Below are positions 48,522 to 62,026 of a stretch of 64,000 bases of DNA, piece after piece (within the stretch, counting starts at the first letter, position 1; the number at the start of each line of letters is the position of its first letter). A program made the translations under genes and the position numbers. Origin of the DNA: Spirodela intermedia (taxonomy: Eukaryota > Streptophyta > Magnoliopsida > Alismatales > Araceae); NCBI GenBank assembly GCA_902729315.2, contig LR746272.1, positions 3,010,035-3,074,034 of the forward strand, read 5' to 3'. Below the pieces are notes generated by a model, which saw only the letters and a list, made by a program, of their open reading frames with translations, had not been told where the DNA came from and searched no databases.

Positions 48522-50156
48522 CTCCCCTCAAAGACCCACGCAGAGGCCACACCCTATCTCCCCTCCTCCCCCTCCACCATTTCTCTCCCTCCCACCCCTC
48601 CTACTCCATCCCCACTTCCATTTCTGCATGCGATTCCCACAATCCTGGCTCCCTTCCCCTTCCGCGCCTACTCCTCCAGATTTCAGAACTCCCAAAGGGA
48701 GCTGCGGAGCCCCGGCAGGCCGCTAAGATGAGGGATAACCATGGGGGAAACACCGAAGCTGGGCTGATCTGCCGCCCCGTGAGGGCCAGAGAAAGAGGGG
48801 GGGACCGCCAGGGCTGCAGCACAGCCTGTAGTCTCAGTATAATATTATTTTTAGGGTTTCCGAGATTAAGATTAACGGATACCTAACCACAACTTATTGG
48901 TAATTCTTAACGGACGTCTGTTCTGTTCCCTACGCAAACTTCTTCCTTTTCCTCGTCAGCGTCGCCCCCTCGGGGCCGCCGCCTTCTTTTCATTCCTCTC
49001 TTCTCTCTCTCTCTCTCTGACTTCTTTTACCTCAATTCCGTCCATTAAACGGCATCGCGCTCCCCTCCCGTTTATGTTCCCGTTAACCCCCAAAGAGGGA
49101 GGGGTTCTTTTAATTTCCAGTATATTTTAATGAAAAATTAAATATTCATAAAACTCCTTTTTAATTACATTTATGTCCCATTAAACCTAGAAGTATTTTT
49201 TTAAAAAAAACCCAAGGACACTTGGATTTGACAATGTTAGATACCTTGAGATTCGTCTAATTTGTTTAAATAATTATACATGGAGCTTAATTTAAAATTA
49301 TTTAACTAGTCTATAGTTTTATTTTAATAAATAATTAGAACATGACTAAATTTTAACTGAAGAGATTGCCAATTACATTGGGAACTATAGTGTAGCACCC
49401 CTCATAACACAATAATCATAAAATAATATTTTAACCAACATAAGAACCTAGTCCATTTAAGGGATGACATAGATTGTTGGCCTAGCCCATTAATTTTACT
49501 TTGGATCTTACTTATGAACCCAAACTTTAATCCTAGTTTCATGCTATATAGTTCTAATGCTATGAATGTCATGTGGATAGCAATTAAAGTCAGTGTATCA
49601 TTTTACGCAAGACAATGAATGGGCCATAAGTGAAATTTTAATCTTCAAGTGAGGAGAAAATTTGACTTGAACCTTGGCCTTTGAAACCATGGTTGGCCTT
49701 GACAACATGTTATGATGGCAGAATGAAAGAGAAGAGAATAATTGATGGTGACAAATAGAGCATTAGAAATGAGAGAAATATAAATCATCGATCTGTCACT
49801 AAATAGAGGGGTTTGTGAAATATCTATTTCTCCATACATGTTCATTCACATGTATAAATAATCATAAATCTCTATAACAGGGTAAGATATAAATATTTTT
49901 AATAGTCATCTTGGATAATAAATAAAATAAATGACCAACTTGAAGAGGTTAAATTAACATATTCACCAATTAATAGTGATATCAAATTAGAAGAATTGAC
50001 AAAACTTTTGACCATTTTTTTTAATAAAGTGACAATCAAACTCAATATACTTTGCGAACATGAAAAGATTCAATTTGAAACAATATGAATGTCAATTAAT
50101 TGTCACAAAATAAAAATATTAGAAAAGATATTTTGATGCAACAATCCTACATCAAT
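48522..50156. other. Upstream region of the TPR gene, then AT-rich DNA
   Basis: The proximal 330 bases are C-rich on the plus strand (a G-rich/A-rich leader side) and end at a telo-box. From about 49120 the DNA is AT-rich. TGTAGCACCCC at 49391 resembles a gypsy LTR start but no matching end was found. No gene. Confidence 0.45.
48851..48859 (-). promoter_or_regulatory. Telo-box in the TPR gene promoter
   Basis: AAACCCTAA on the minus strand, about 330 bases upstream of the ATG. Telo-boxes are known in promoters of broadly expressed plant genes and, with GAGA motifs, in Polycomb recruitment elements. Confidence 0.4.
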
Positions 50157-51630
50157 TGTCATAACTAGATAATTTCAACATCAAGGAGGGGGCTGAATTG
50201 ATTGATCTATAATATTTGACATTGATTAACTTCTAATGTATTAATTTTATGTGTTTTAAAACTACAACACTTTATGACTTTTATAGTGGTTTAACTTATT
50301 GCCTACATCCAATCTCTAAGAATAAACTTTATTTTTTGTTCTACTTATTATGATCATTCAATCATGAACCACTAATTATCAAGTTTAATTCCTTTCAAAT
50401 TTTACTTAAAATTATTTTCTAGATTTATGGTTTTAAGAGACCAATGGCTATTTATAGGGACAACTCTCATGCCAAATCAAATAAATATTTAGCTTCATGT
50501 TTATCATACTAAAAATATTAAATATATCATTGTTAGATGTTTTTGAGTGATGATGTTGACTTGAAGTTTGCCTAGAGTTTGGACAAAGAGGATGATGATC
50601 AGAGTTTAATGATTTTTTCATGGATGATTTGTAGGTGCCTAAATAATGCTCATCAATTCAATGCTTTCATATAGTTTGACTACCTAGTAAAGACACCACG
50701 AGTTTCATTAGATTTTTCTACAAAATTCAATATAGGTGTCAATCTAATAAAAGGGTTAAGGATGATCTATTAGATTTGCCTACCTATTAGAAATGTGTTA
50801 TATTTATGGAGAAATCTTCTCCTATTTTTCATGATTTTTCAATGGTTTTAGTACCAAATATTATTATAAATTTTAATTGCTAGAAAACCAATATGATGTC
50901 GTTTACAAGTTCCTATATCCTTATGAGAAACTAGTACATCATTCTATTGAAGTGCAACATATATTTTGGAATCATATTGTTTCAATAAAAAAAGAGTAAA
51001 ATATAATATCATTAAAATAGGGCTGAGAATATCTATCTAGACAAGATGAAGGTTTTGTAATCAAATCTTATTTGAATCACCTCAAATAAAATATGATCAT
51101 GAAGTCATGAGCTCAATATTTATAATCATGATTTTGGTGATTTATGATGTCTAAAAAATAATTTATCAAAGTATATTCCTTAATAGATAAAAACTCATAT
51201 GTGGTAAAATGACTAATTTAAATTTAATCAATTAATTCGATATCAAAATATTTAAAATTAATAATCTAACAGTATGAGAACATGGTATATTAAGTAAGAT
51301 TTCATACTCATATCTTAATTCAATTAATCTCATTGATTTATATTTAGTAATCATTATTTATCACTATGATATTAATAATTTTCACAACAATATGTAGTGT
51401 GATAATTTCAAACGATGAAATCAATCAAATATATAATTACCATCTGAACATTACCAGTCAAAATTATGTTCAATGAATTATCATCTGAACATTTAACAAT
51501 AACACATTGAATTATATTTCAACATTTTCTTATTGTCTCATACCTTACATATTCAGAATTAGCCACAATTTGATTTTTTAATTAATTTTATGAATGTTTT
51601 TTATCATCAAAATGTCATACATTTAATTTC
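50157..51630 (-). mobile_element. Diverged LTR, same family as 8166-9384
   Basis: It begins TGTCATAAC and continues into a GAATTGATTGAT and TTGACATTGATTAACTTCTA region shared with the copies at 55190 and 58520. From 51065 it shares TTATTTGAATCACCTCAAAT and later blocks with the copy at 8920-9270. The right end (about 51630) is eroded, so that boundary is approximate. No gag or primer site adjoins, so it is probably a solo LTR. Confidence 0.5.
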
Positions 51631-54489
51631 ATAATATTTAAAATATATTACATTCATAACTCAAAAGTAGAATCTCACAAGTTGCTACATGTCATATTGA
51701 ACAAATTTGCTTGCCTACACATTACCACTACAAGTTGTTAATATGTCCCAAATTATTAAATGAATTTTGTAATGATGACCACATATCTAATGGATCTTGT
51801 GTAACTATATTTTGAGGGAATACTTATTATGACACTTGTAATGTAATTGATAAACCATTTTGTATTTCAAATAAAGGAACTTCATTTTATCTTCATAGGA
51901 TGGCAAAAGTTTAAAAACTTTACCATGAACTCATCACAATTTGATGTACCATTTTTTTTATTGATTTCAAAAATAATTCATTCAGATGTCTTTGAAAATA
52001 TTTATTCTTTGTCCTGATGCCGAATCCCATTGTACCATTGCTGAATATTTTCTTGCATATCATATTTTTTAAAACTTAACCTATAAAACTTTGTGAATTA
52101 ATTGTTGATCATATGTAGGAATATATTTTGACCACTAAAACTTATTTCCCTTAGAGCATGGTCATTACTTGTGCCCTTGAATACTATAATTCTGATCTAA
52201 GAAAAGAAAAATTCATTTAGACAGCTTTCTCTATTTAGTAGTCTAGATTATAAACATCTCACCTAGACTCAACCATATTTTCCATCAATTTCTTCTTATT
52301 CTATCTTTCATTCATATATTAAAAATGAAATTGATAAATTCCTATTATATTGCCATAGAATTATCCTTGAGAAAGCTTGAAACTATCGCTATATTTCAGC
52401 TAATGATAAAAAAGAAGAGAAAATGTACACATCTAAAAGATGAGGAGCTGTGCAAGTTAGGGGGAGCTAAAAAATTCAAAGGGAAGAAATCACAAAGTAA
52501 GGGGAGAACAAGGAGAGTGAAATACAATGAACACATTCTATAAATACTAAATTCTTACATGTTCTTAATTTTTTTAAATATTTCTAACTATGATTTTACA
52601 TTACAACAACTTATAAACTAAAACTTTTTATTGTGTCTATTCTACATTCATTTTAGAACCTAAAACCATATTTTGTATTTACATCAGAAAATTGAATAAA
52701 TTACTTGTTTAAATCTTAGCTCCAATATGAAAAATTAATACTTTTGAATTGATGCTAAAATTAAGCCCTTATATTCAACATGTGGATCAACAAAATTTAA
52801 GCGAGGTAGGAATCAAAATCATTTTTTAGAATTTAACACTATTGAATTTTTCTTATGAGTTTGTTCATCAACAAAGAGAGTAGATTACTTAAAAGTTGAT
52901 TAATATATATAATTTTCTATGACATTTATATTAATAAATAAAAATGAAATATATTTAAAATTTACAACAAAAAAAAAGTGCGGACGTTAAGATGATGTCA
53001 ATGTTTGATGAATGCAAATCGGGCAAAAATAGAGTTATACCTGATAATTTTTATGTAAGTGATTATAGATGATTTAATTGATCAAATTAAGATCGATTAA
53101 AGTCAAAAGAATCATAATTGAATGAAGTGTAGTTGATAAATTTAAATCATATAAAATATCACTAAATGAAACATAAATTAAGTTGAAAGTAAGAAAATAG
53201 AATTTCAACATTGTAGGAGAGATGCATCGATAGTGCATCGGAATCTTGAGTGTTCAAAAGGATCGTCGTGTAATGTCCACGACCTCAAAAACTCTCCTTA
53301 AATAAAGATGACATGGACAATCTCTAGATCTCCAAGTCTAGAGATCAATGAAATGAGTCGTCAAATTGTCTCTAGTGGCTGTCACCTAGTAAAGTAGAAA
53401 AGTGACAACTTTGCGGCTCTTTGACGGTTGTCACCTAATAGAGAGGAGCTGGATATAGGTGAGGCACGTGTCAGGGAGTTTCATCCTCAAGTATGGACAG
53501 TAGAAATAAACTTTTTATCGCATTTGATACACTCTCAAGAGGTGACAACTCATCTCCTAGCAGATTGTCCTCTTCTTGATGATGGCTTATTTGTCAATCA
53601 ATCGGAGATGATTTATTCAATAGATTCGTAATATTTTTATTATGAATTGTTTAAAATTTTTAGTAACAATACTCTATAAATTATGTTGATGAGATTTTTG
53701 TCGATGATCCAACAATTTTGACAGCTTATTCTTTCACTAGTGATATGTAAAAAAGTCATTGATAATTAGATAAAAATTTATATTTTAGTCCTAGGAAGAT
53801 TCAAACCCATACTGATTGTTCACCTACATAAAAGAGATTGAAATAAGTACTCTAATACACTTATTAAGTGACGTCATTATAGTATATCTTTGTTATAAAA
53901 AAGGGGTAGTTTAGGTATTAAAACCTTTTAAGCCTTTCAGGAGAAGGTATGACATGGGTTTAGTCTCACATCATTTGTATGCTAAAGTTTGAGATAAATA
54001 TATAGTAATATCAGATTTAGAAGTAATGAGTCCTTATCTTCTTGTGTACGACAACTCTTTGCCTCACAGTCGGCTGGTCATTAGTGACGTGGAAGGGGAG
54101 TAATACATCTATGCCCTTATCTGTCTTAGTTACTCGAGCCCTTGCTTAGGGCTCCTTTTGATTGCGCTTTCAACCCACTTGTGGGCCTAATTGACTAGCA
54201 AGTCCCCCTATTTTGCTATATTTTTATTTTTATTTCTTTTTCTTTATTTATCTCAAAAATAAAATTATATAAAATCATATAAAATCATATAAATCACAGA
54301 ATTAGCCAAAAAATCACGTTAATCATCTAAAACCCACTTTTCACAATTTAACATAAATATAATCTATTTATCATGAGTTAAGGCTAAAACAATATTATTT
54401 ACTAATTATTAACTTATGATAATAAAGACTTATTAGTCATCTACCTCCTCTTTACCTAAAGTGTCACTATAATATTAGCAAACTTTAGG
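51631..54489. other. AT-rich repeat DNA without gene
   Basis: It includes one copy of a dispersed repeat (52985-53160) and an LTR-like mixed-composition patch at about 53920-54220. No coding signal was recognised; the frames at 52325-52543 and 53428-53631 are unassigned. Confidence 0.4.
52985..53160 (+). repeat. Dispersed repeat, copy 1
   Basis: The block with GTTAAGATGATG, AAGTGATTATAGATGATTTA and ATTGATCAAATT matches, diverged, the block at 60308-60490 in the same order and orientation. Confidence 0.65.
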
Positions 54490-55063
54490 TTTACTATTTT
54501 CCATTGGGTTTTTATCTTTTCCTTGACCCATTTTATAAGTTAATAGATATTCAAAGAAACTATTTATAGACAATTTCATCAAATCCTTAGTGTCAATTGT
54601 CATGAATTTAGATCTCGAATATGGCGAGTGAGGACATAAGAAACAATTATTATTCACAATTCATTAAAGGGTAGGTTCTTTTGAAGTTATCAAACATCTT
54701 AGAAATTGTCTCATTCTTGTTCATGGTAAACATTTAATGTTTATGAAGTAGCTAATAAATCTTGGACTTCTTTACCTACTTGTTTCTTTAATGAATCGTA
54801 TGTAATCTATCTTATATTTTGTTTCTAGATTCATAGGTCAACACTTTATTAAATTCCTCATAATCAAACTTTTTAATCAATACACTTTTAATAGATAAAA
54901 TCTTTCTATGTTGTTCTACAAATGCATTTTTATTCTCTTCTAATGGTCTATCCACATTAATTTCTCACAATTGATCCATAAATGAAGATCCCCATTTATT
55001 CCTCTAAAAATCATAATTTAATAATTCAGGTAGATGTGGTTTATGGACTGAACTCTCTTTCAT
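54490..55063 (-). mobile_element. Decayed copia-type gag (UBN2-like) fragment
   Basis: The minus-strand frame opens at an ATG (55063) and, despite many stops, keeps the order of a plant copia gag: an NYDF-stop-RNK block near the start (canonical NYxxWKxxM), then KKFDYEEFNKVLTYESRNKI, VKKSKIY-stop-LLHKH and MFTMNKNETISKMFDNFK. These match UBN2-type gag, where an intact copy would read EFNRV...IWDxL...QVKESKIxxLVHxYExFKMxxxExI. No frameshift is needed over roughly 85 codons; stops dominate the damage. Clearly non-functional. Confidence 0.75.
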
Positions 55064-55163
55064 GTTATATTATGAGATACTAGTCATAGGATATACTTCT
55101 CATATAAATTCCTTTTCTATGTGGAAGCTTACTTTGATGCCTTTTTGATGGCTTTTAGGTCAC

Positions 55164-55306
55164 TTGAGTCCGACACATTTCAATCAATAAGAGGGTTGAA
55201 TTTTTTGATTTTTAATTTGACTTTGGTCAACTAACTTCAAGATATTTGATCTTTTCTTTAAAGTCCTATCTTATGGTATTTATATATCTAAATGTGTCGG
55301 ACTCAA
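55164..55306. repeat. 143-bp element with perfect 17-bp inverted ends
   Basis: TTGAGTCCGACACATTT (55164-55180) and its exact reverse complement (55290-55306). The arms begin and end TG...CA after the outer base. It lies at the left end of the LTR-like segment next to the gag fragment, so it may be an LTR-internal fold, a TRIM/MITE insertion, or an LTR end duplicated in inverse. Confidence 0.7.
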
Positions 55307-55490
55307 AGATTTTTGATGTTGTTTGGCCTCATACCTATGTTTACTTTCTAAGAAGATCCCCTTTCTTTGGTTCTTCTAGATCAAATGCCCCAATCACAAC
55401 TTCTAATTACCAGGTTTAACTCACATAAAATTTCACCCTAAAATTTGCTTATAGATTTAAAAATCTAGGTGATCAATAGCAGATTAGAGG
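55165..55490 (-). mobile_element. Partial LTR adjoining the gag fragment
   Basis: GAGGGTTGAATT, TTAATTTGACTTTGGTCAAC and the downstream TTTAACTCACATAAAATTTC block align with the LTR copies at 50187-50460 and 58520-58800. On the minus strand it precedes the gag fragment at 55063-54490, the expected 5' LTR to gag order. The right boundary was not resolved. Confidence 0.5.
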
Positions 55491-57748
55491 GCTTAACTTA
55501 CATTACATTCTCTTACAAATTAGTGACTAAACTGAAGTTTGAAACATGTATTTCCTACAAAATATCAAGGAAGAATTTGATTTAAGGTATTTTCTAGATA
55601 ATGATATTAACCTGGATTGTCTTTGAAATTTTGATAATGAGAATGATGATTGGAACTTGACTTTTACTGCCCTCTTTTGTAAAAGTGCTGGCTCAATATG
55701 GATTGTATCACTCAAAAAATTTCTTATAAATTCATGACTCAAGGTGGGCCAAAGCAAATCATAACACTCACTCCATTTCGTAACTAAGTCAACAGCTACA
55801 AGTTTATGTCAAACAAAATAGAAAAAATATCACCCTTGGCTTTTCATACTATTTCATGAAGACCTAAATAACGTCCAAAAATTTCATGAAGTGTTAAAGG
55901 ATTTGTATTTTATATTATTTTATCTCTCTATGTCAAAAAGATTTTTGATTGTAGAAAATTCTTTTGCTGAAATTAAGATGAGAAAAATCATTTTCAGATC
56001 AAGATTTATTCATCAGCTCATTGCTTTTTCATCATTAGAATGAGGTTTGAATTTTGCTTCAATTGACAAGTAATTTTTTACAAAACTATTAGAAATAATT
56101 TGAGAGCAAGAGTAGTTAGTGATGGATTTTTTGGAACATTAGCTAACATATGAAGTTTTGATGATGAAAAACACACATTAATAAATTAATAGATCAAAAT
56201 TTTAATTTCTTGTTATTTGCTCTAATAGTTCATCATCTTCATCAATATAAATCTCTTTTTTTATTTTTCTCTGTAAAATTTTTATTTATACTTTCTATCA
56301 CTAGAGTTATTTAATTGTGCACTTAAATTTACACAATAATCATAAAAGTTATTTCATCACTTTTAATTTTTTTTATTAGTTTCTGCAATTTTACTGATAA
56401 GAAGTTTTCATCCAAATAGTTAAAAGTAACCAACATTTGGTTTCTTTCCTTGGAATACCTCATTAGTTTTTTCTTAACTATTGATCTCTTTTATCTAAGA
56501 TTTGGAACTTTTACTAAGATAGGAGTTTCAATCAGAATGTGATAATTAAGGTGAACAGTTTCAAATCCTATGGGGAAATCTAAGAGGTGAATATTTTCTA
56601 AATAAATCAATATATAAGAATTCTAATGTTTGACTACTTGTGATGATAATTTTAAAATTGTGACTTTTTTTAATCTATTTTCCTATAATAAGTGTGTTGT
56701 GATCAAATGTTTCACTTAATGTTGGGTTGGGCAGTCCTTTCAATAAGTTAAATTTCTATAATTTTTATAGTTTGAATACTCACATATCCTAATCATCTAT
56801 GTTATAGTTTTAGTGGATTTTTGAAATCAATAGGCAAACTCAACAATTCAAATAAGTGAAAAATTATTATTATTGAATTTTACTTTCATTTTTTGATGTC
56901 ACATAAGTAATATAATCAAATTATATGTTAAACCTTTAACCAACATAGGATTTTCAATCAAAATGTGAAATGTAAGGTGAATATTTTCATATCCTAGAAT
57001 TTTCATTTTTCTCTTTTTTTCCAACGTACAGTATCAACCTCCTTTTCTCTCAAGTCATGTGCCTTGATCAAGGTACTATGGCGATTCATCTCTACCAAGA
57101 AACCATGAAATGAATATATTTTATTTCAGCACTTGGGCTCAAACATGATTTACATCTATTCTCTTGAATGTATAAACTTTTTTTGTTGGAACCAATGTTT
57201 GTCTCACTTTTGGCTTCCCTAGAAATTGTGGTGTTCCCTATAACTTTTGTATGTTTCTAATTTACATGTGCCTATATGTTCAGATATGCCCATACCTTGA
57301 TTCCATTTTACTTTGCACAAAATAATATCTTCTATTTCGAAATTTTTTATTTTTCTTCACCACTTCTACCAGCAAACAAGAATATTATAAAAAGTGACAT
57401 GTTTTATTTCTATCAGTTTATTATTAAATTTTGGTAAAACACTTTCATTTTTGGATGTCATTGTGCAAAAAAAATCATATTTTTCAGATTTTTCAATTTC
57501 TAGTTTCTATTTGTTGATAGTCTTTTGACTCACCTCAAACTTTTATAAGTTCATTTCAGGTTTTCCTCTAGTGTCATATTTTCTTTCTGAGATTTCTTCA
57601 ATTCTGATTTAGTTTTTCTAAAACATCAGTAATATCAATAATTAATTCATGCAATACATCAATAGTGATGTCATGATCCTTGAAGAATTAATTTCCCTCA
57701 GATTCATGTATTGCAAAGTAAACATTTTCTATTTTTTTCTATCTTTTT
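55491..57748. other. AT-rich DNA, probably decayed retroelement interior
   Basis: No domain was recognised. TTTTGATGATGAAAAAC near 56176 resembles the LTR start region in the opposite orientation, hinting at an inverted fragment. No gene. Confidence 0.35.
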
Positions 57749-58450
57749 TATGACGAATCCTCTTCATCACTTCAGATATTCATCATAGCCTTGTTTTTCT
57801 TTTTGTTGAATTTTAGTCTTGGACAATCAATCTTTATATGACTTGGTTTCTTCCACTCAAAGTAGAATTATTTTTCCATTCCCTTTGTTAACTAGAAATA
57901 TTTACAATTGTAGCAATCATGGCAATCTCTTCTAAGCCTTTTTCATCATTAATATTTGTGGCTTGCAAGGCAATAGATTTCCCTGCAGGTTTTTCCACAT
58001 TTCCTATTATTTTTCCTAATCCAATCTTGTATGTTCTCTTTGATCAATAGCTCCTATGTTTGGTATCCATGGAAAGGCAAAGACACAAGTTTTTCTAAGA
58101 TTCTTCAGCCTATTTATAATGTATATAAATTCTTTAAATTTTCTAGAATTCTTTTTCAAATCACACATCAAAATATTTTTGAATTATTTTTAATATGTTC
58201 CACAAATCAACACCTTCTTTCCTTTGTCATTTAATGAGAATAAATTTCTACAATGATCATCGAAAGCATCTTTAACTTCAAGTAGACCTATAATGATTTG
58301 TCACAATTGATAATATAGAAGTTGAACAAAGATTTTCATCTTTATTTTCCAAAATTAATTTTTTGGTCTATTAAAAATGACTCATTGCAACTTCTAAATT
58401 ATTTCCCAATGTGCCGGCCATTTTGGCATCTTCTCCTAAAAAATATTTCT
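57749..58450 (-). mobile_element. Decayed copia-type gag fragment with broken zinc knuckle
   Basis: On the minus strand YFEWKKPSHIKIDC has the spacing of the C-x2-C-x4-H-x4-C zinc knuckle, with the first two Cys changed to Tyr and Trp. It is followed by a Lys-rich NKKKNKAM and an acidic SDEEDSS stretch, as in plant copia gag. The sequence between the knuckle and the primer-site-like motif at 58469 is more damaged. Non-functional. Confidence 0.65.
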
Positions 58451-58468
58451 TTCCTATGTAATGAGTTA

Positions 58469-58483
58469 GGTTATGATACAACT
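58469..58483 (-). mobile_element. Primer-binding-site-like sequence
   Basis: The minus strand reads TTGTATCATAACC, close to the TGGTATCAGAGCC complement of initiator-Met tRNA used by copia elements. It sits directly after the LTR end at 58484, as expected. Confidence 0.55.
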
Positions 58484-59752
58484 TGTCAAATTTCAGGTAA
58501 TACATAAATCAGAAAGGAGTGCTAAATTGATTGGATTATAATTTAGACTTTGGTTAGCTATTCTAATATTATTAATCTTTTTCCTTCTAATCTTAAATTA
58601 TGTTTGATTTCTTAGATCTAGATCTTCATCACTCAAATATTTTTATACTAGTTTATTCCCATTCCATGTCCACCCCCAAACAACATCCAATTCTTAATTC
58701 TATTAACTCAAGAGTTTGGCAAACAACCATTGATTAATAAGCTTAACTCCTCCCACTACATTTCACCCAAAATTCTCTTTTATATTCATGGTTTACCTAT
58801 GATTACAATGCTTAGCTCTGATGATTAATTGAATTAATTTAATCATAAGTTTATCACATAAAAAATAGGGATTTCAATTATTATTATACCTAAAAATTCA
58901 TAAAGAGGAAAACAATTTTTTGCACTTTTTATTTTTCTTTTTACATAGACAAGTTTTGAAATTAACAAAGATGTTAGCACTTCAATCAGGTTGTGGGTGA
59001 TCACATTTGAATCAAACTTCACATATTTCTTCTATGTATTCGTGCCCTTTGACCAAAGCTTCAAAGAAGGTACATCTCTTTAGGAGAATAAGAATTTTGT
59101 AGTTGAATTTAATGAAAATAATCTCAAAGAAACCACAAAATAAAATTAAACACATTTAATCTTAATTTAATATGTAAAATTAGTAGATTATAATATTAAT
59201 AAAATCTTAATATAATCAGTACATTATAATATGTAAAATTATGATTTAAATTAACATTTAACTATATTTCGAAAATAATTAGCAATATATAAATAGTAAA
59301 AATTTAATCAATTAATTCTCCATCGAGGAAGATATGAAGTAATAATTTAAAATTGTGGATATCTAACACATTGACTAAAATTCAATAAAAATATTTTATT
59401 CAAAAATTTGCATAAAGTTTATGTGGAGATAATTGCTTTCTATAAAGTATAATTTCAATAACTCTTAATTTTTACAATAGTGGCAAACAAAAGTAATAAT
59501 TTGGAGTGATAAATTCATCGAAATTTAAAAATTAAAGATACTAGACTCAAACACATTACTTGAAGTAAATTCTAAAGATTTAACATTATTAGTATGTATT
59601 AATTATAAATTTATACTTAATTCAGCTAATATTCATGTTCAATATTTATGTGTATTTCTATATAGTGAATATTCAACATAATTCAATCTATTTATTTTAT
59701 TTATGTATATTTTTTATCATCAAATCTTAATATCCTAATTAATGCTCCAACA
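58484..59752 (-). mobile_element. 5' LTR of decayed copia-type element (1269 bp)
   Basis: On the minus strand it starts TGTTGGAG (59752) and ends just before the primer-site-like motif. Its terminal 45 bases align with the end of the copy at 8166. The start block, TGTTGGAG then TTTGATGATAAAAAA, aligns with the copy ending at 9384. Length agrees with the 1219-bp copy. With the primer site and gag downstream it defines family and orientation. Confidence 0.6.
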
Positions 59753-60307
59753 ACAACAACAAGAAAAGCATCCCACTTGTTATTAGTCTCCTTAGTATTA
59801 GATGAATAAAGATCTAATAAAAGAAAATGTACTATTCTTTCGATTAGACAACAACTTTTTCAAAGTAAGAAATGCATTTCTTGTCATCTTCCTCTAATAT
59901 GCACGTTATCCTTAGGACTTGAGGTTTAACAAGTTTGAGATGAATCTAGAGATGTCTTGGAGAGAGGAAAATAGGGATCATGATAGAAACCCCAATCCTA
60001 CTTTAAGACCATGTTATAGTCACAAAAGAAAAGTAGATAGATTAGTAGTGAAAATTAATAATTCACTTAATTTAAAATTTTATAAATCTAGAAAACACTT
60101 ATTTTTATGTTTTTAGTATTATTTTAGAATAAATATATTAATTATAATTCGATAAAATTTCTAAAATAGTGATAATGTTTACGTTAATCATAAGGATGTA
60201 AGATAATATCAGATTAAATTTTAGAATTTTTTTCAAATAAATCTAATTTTTAAACTAAATGATAGAAAAAAGTTATTAAAAATTTGAAAAAAATAATTTT
60301 TTAATGT

Positions 60308-60490
60308 TGATGTTAAGATGATGCCATCACTTGAATGAAAATTTGAGCATAAATAATGTTTTGTCTAGTGATTATTTAGTAAGTGATTATAGAGGATTTA
60401 ATTAATCAAATTGAGATTTATAAATGTTAAAAAATCATAAGTGATTAGAGAAGAGTTTTTAAATTTAAAATCATAGTAAATAAAGTAGTA
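60308..60490 (+). repeat. Dispersed repeat, copy 2
   Basis: Diverged copy of 52985-53160: GTTAAGATGATG, AAGTGATTATAGAGGATTTA and AATCAAATTGAGAT occur in the same order. Confidence 0.65.
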
Positions 60491-62026
60491 ACTTTGATCA
60501 TAACTCTAAAATTCAAACACAAAAACCAAATATATATTTGAATTTTTATCTAAAAATTTACAATCATTAATATCCATTTTTCATGAATTTATAATTATCT
60601 AATTTCCAATATGTATCCAAAAGATCACTGATGTGTGAATACGAATATAGAATATTAACATTACTTTGACCTATTTATATATTTTTTATGTGAGCTTAGC
60701 ATCATTGAAACTAAGACTCCAAAAGTCATGTTGGCTTTTGTATCACAAGGCTAGGTTTACCACATTATGGACATAATAGTGTTGAATTGGTTCAAATATT
60801 TAATGTGAAATGAGTGTAAACTATAATTTAAATCAAATAAAATTCGCTCAATGGTAAACCATCAATAGTTAAGAGAAATTGAATGTAATTATCATGGTTC
60901 AAACATTTTTTGTGGAAATGGTGCACAAAATGGACAATTTCATTGATGTCATTTTATGTCATGCACAATGACCATCTCCTTCTCTATCCTCATGTTAAGA
61001 TTAAGATATGTGAACACCTTTATTAGGACAAGGTAAAATGTTCCTATGATATTCTACAAATCAAGGTATTAATAAATTCTAAATATCTTAGGCATTTTAA
61101 AGAGTCACAAAAAATTAAAATAAATTTATGATATAAAAATTACCATTTTATCATTGATCTAGATTTTGCATATTTTTAGGCTTGACTTAATAACAAGCAT
61201 CATGATCATCAAAATATTTAGCTCTATAATCAGAAAAATTATTAAACTGTTATGATGCGTTATCTTGTCCATATTTATGTTATGATTATCATGAAAAGAT
61301 TTTTATACCAAATCCATCATTTACCTTTCCCACCATGCTGATGCCTCTACTGTGTTCCACCCATACCTTCAAAACATAAGGTTGGCTTAATTTTTTCCTG
61401 ATTCTCCTATGCAAACATTCTTAGTTGGAGTCAAGTTACAAACTTCACTCAACTTCAATTTTTTTGGTCCTAAAAAATCATTCACAATACTCATAGTGCT
61501 CTCCAATTCTTAATCAAGGAATAAATCAGAATTAAAAACCTAAATTTATCATAAAAATTGAGCTCTATGTAGCTGAATTGACTAATTAATAAATTGAATT
61601 CATTGATGTAGTTTGTACTATAGAAATTTTCTATTGGCTTTGAAGAGTTTCAAAAGTTTTAAGACTGTGGTAACTATGAATGATAATTTTCTGTTATGAT
61701 AAATATGTGATCAGCTGTAGCTTAAATCAGTTGATTAAATTTGATGGATATCACTCAAAGGGTAAAGTGATTTATATTTCTAACCTAAATAAAAACATTC
61801 TTTACTTGCAAGATGATGCCACATATATGACAATTCATTGGAAAAAAAAATAGACAAGGAACGTGATTCATCAAACAAGATGATTTTGAATCATTATGAG
61901 CTTTATAAGATTAATGAGTGCATTTTATGTGTATTTCAAGAAGTGCACATGGTTTAATAAAGACTTTTCAACTAATCATAGAGACAACCATTATAGTTCA
62001 ATAAGCTCTCTATATAAGAGGCCAGG

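Noticed and set aside
53800-53830. GATTCAAACCCATA, resembling a tRNA T-arm on the minus strand
   Set aside because: No matching acceptor, D or anticodon arms could be formed.
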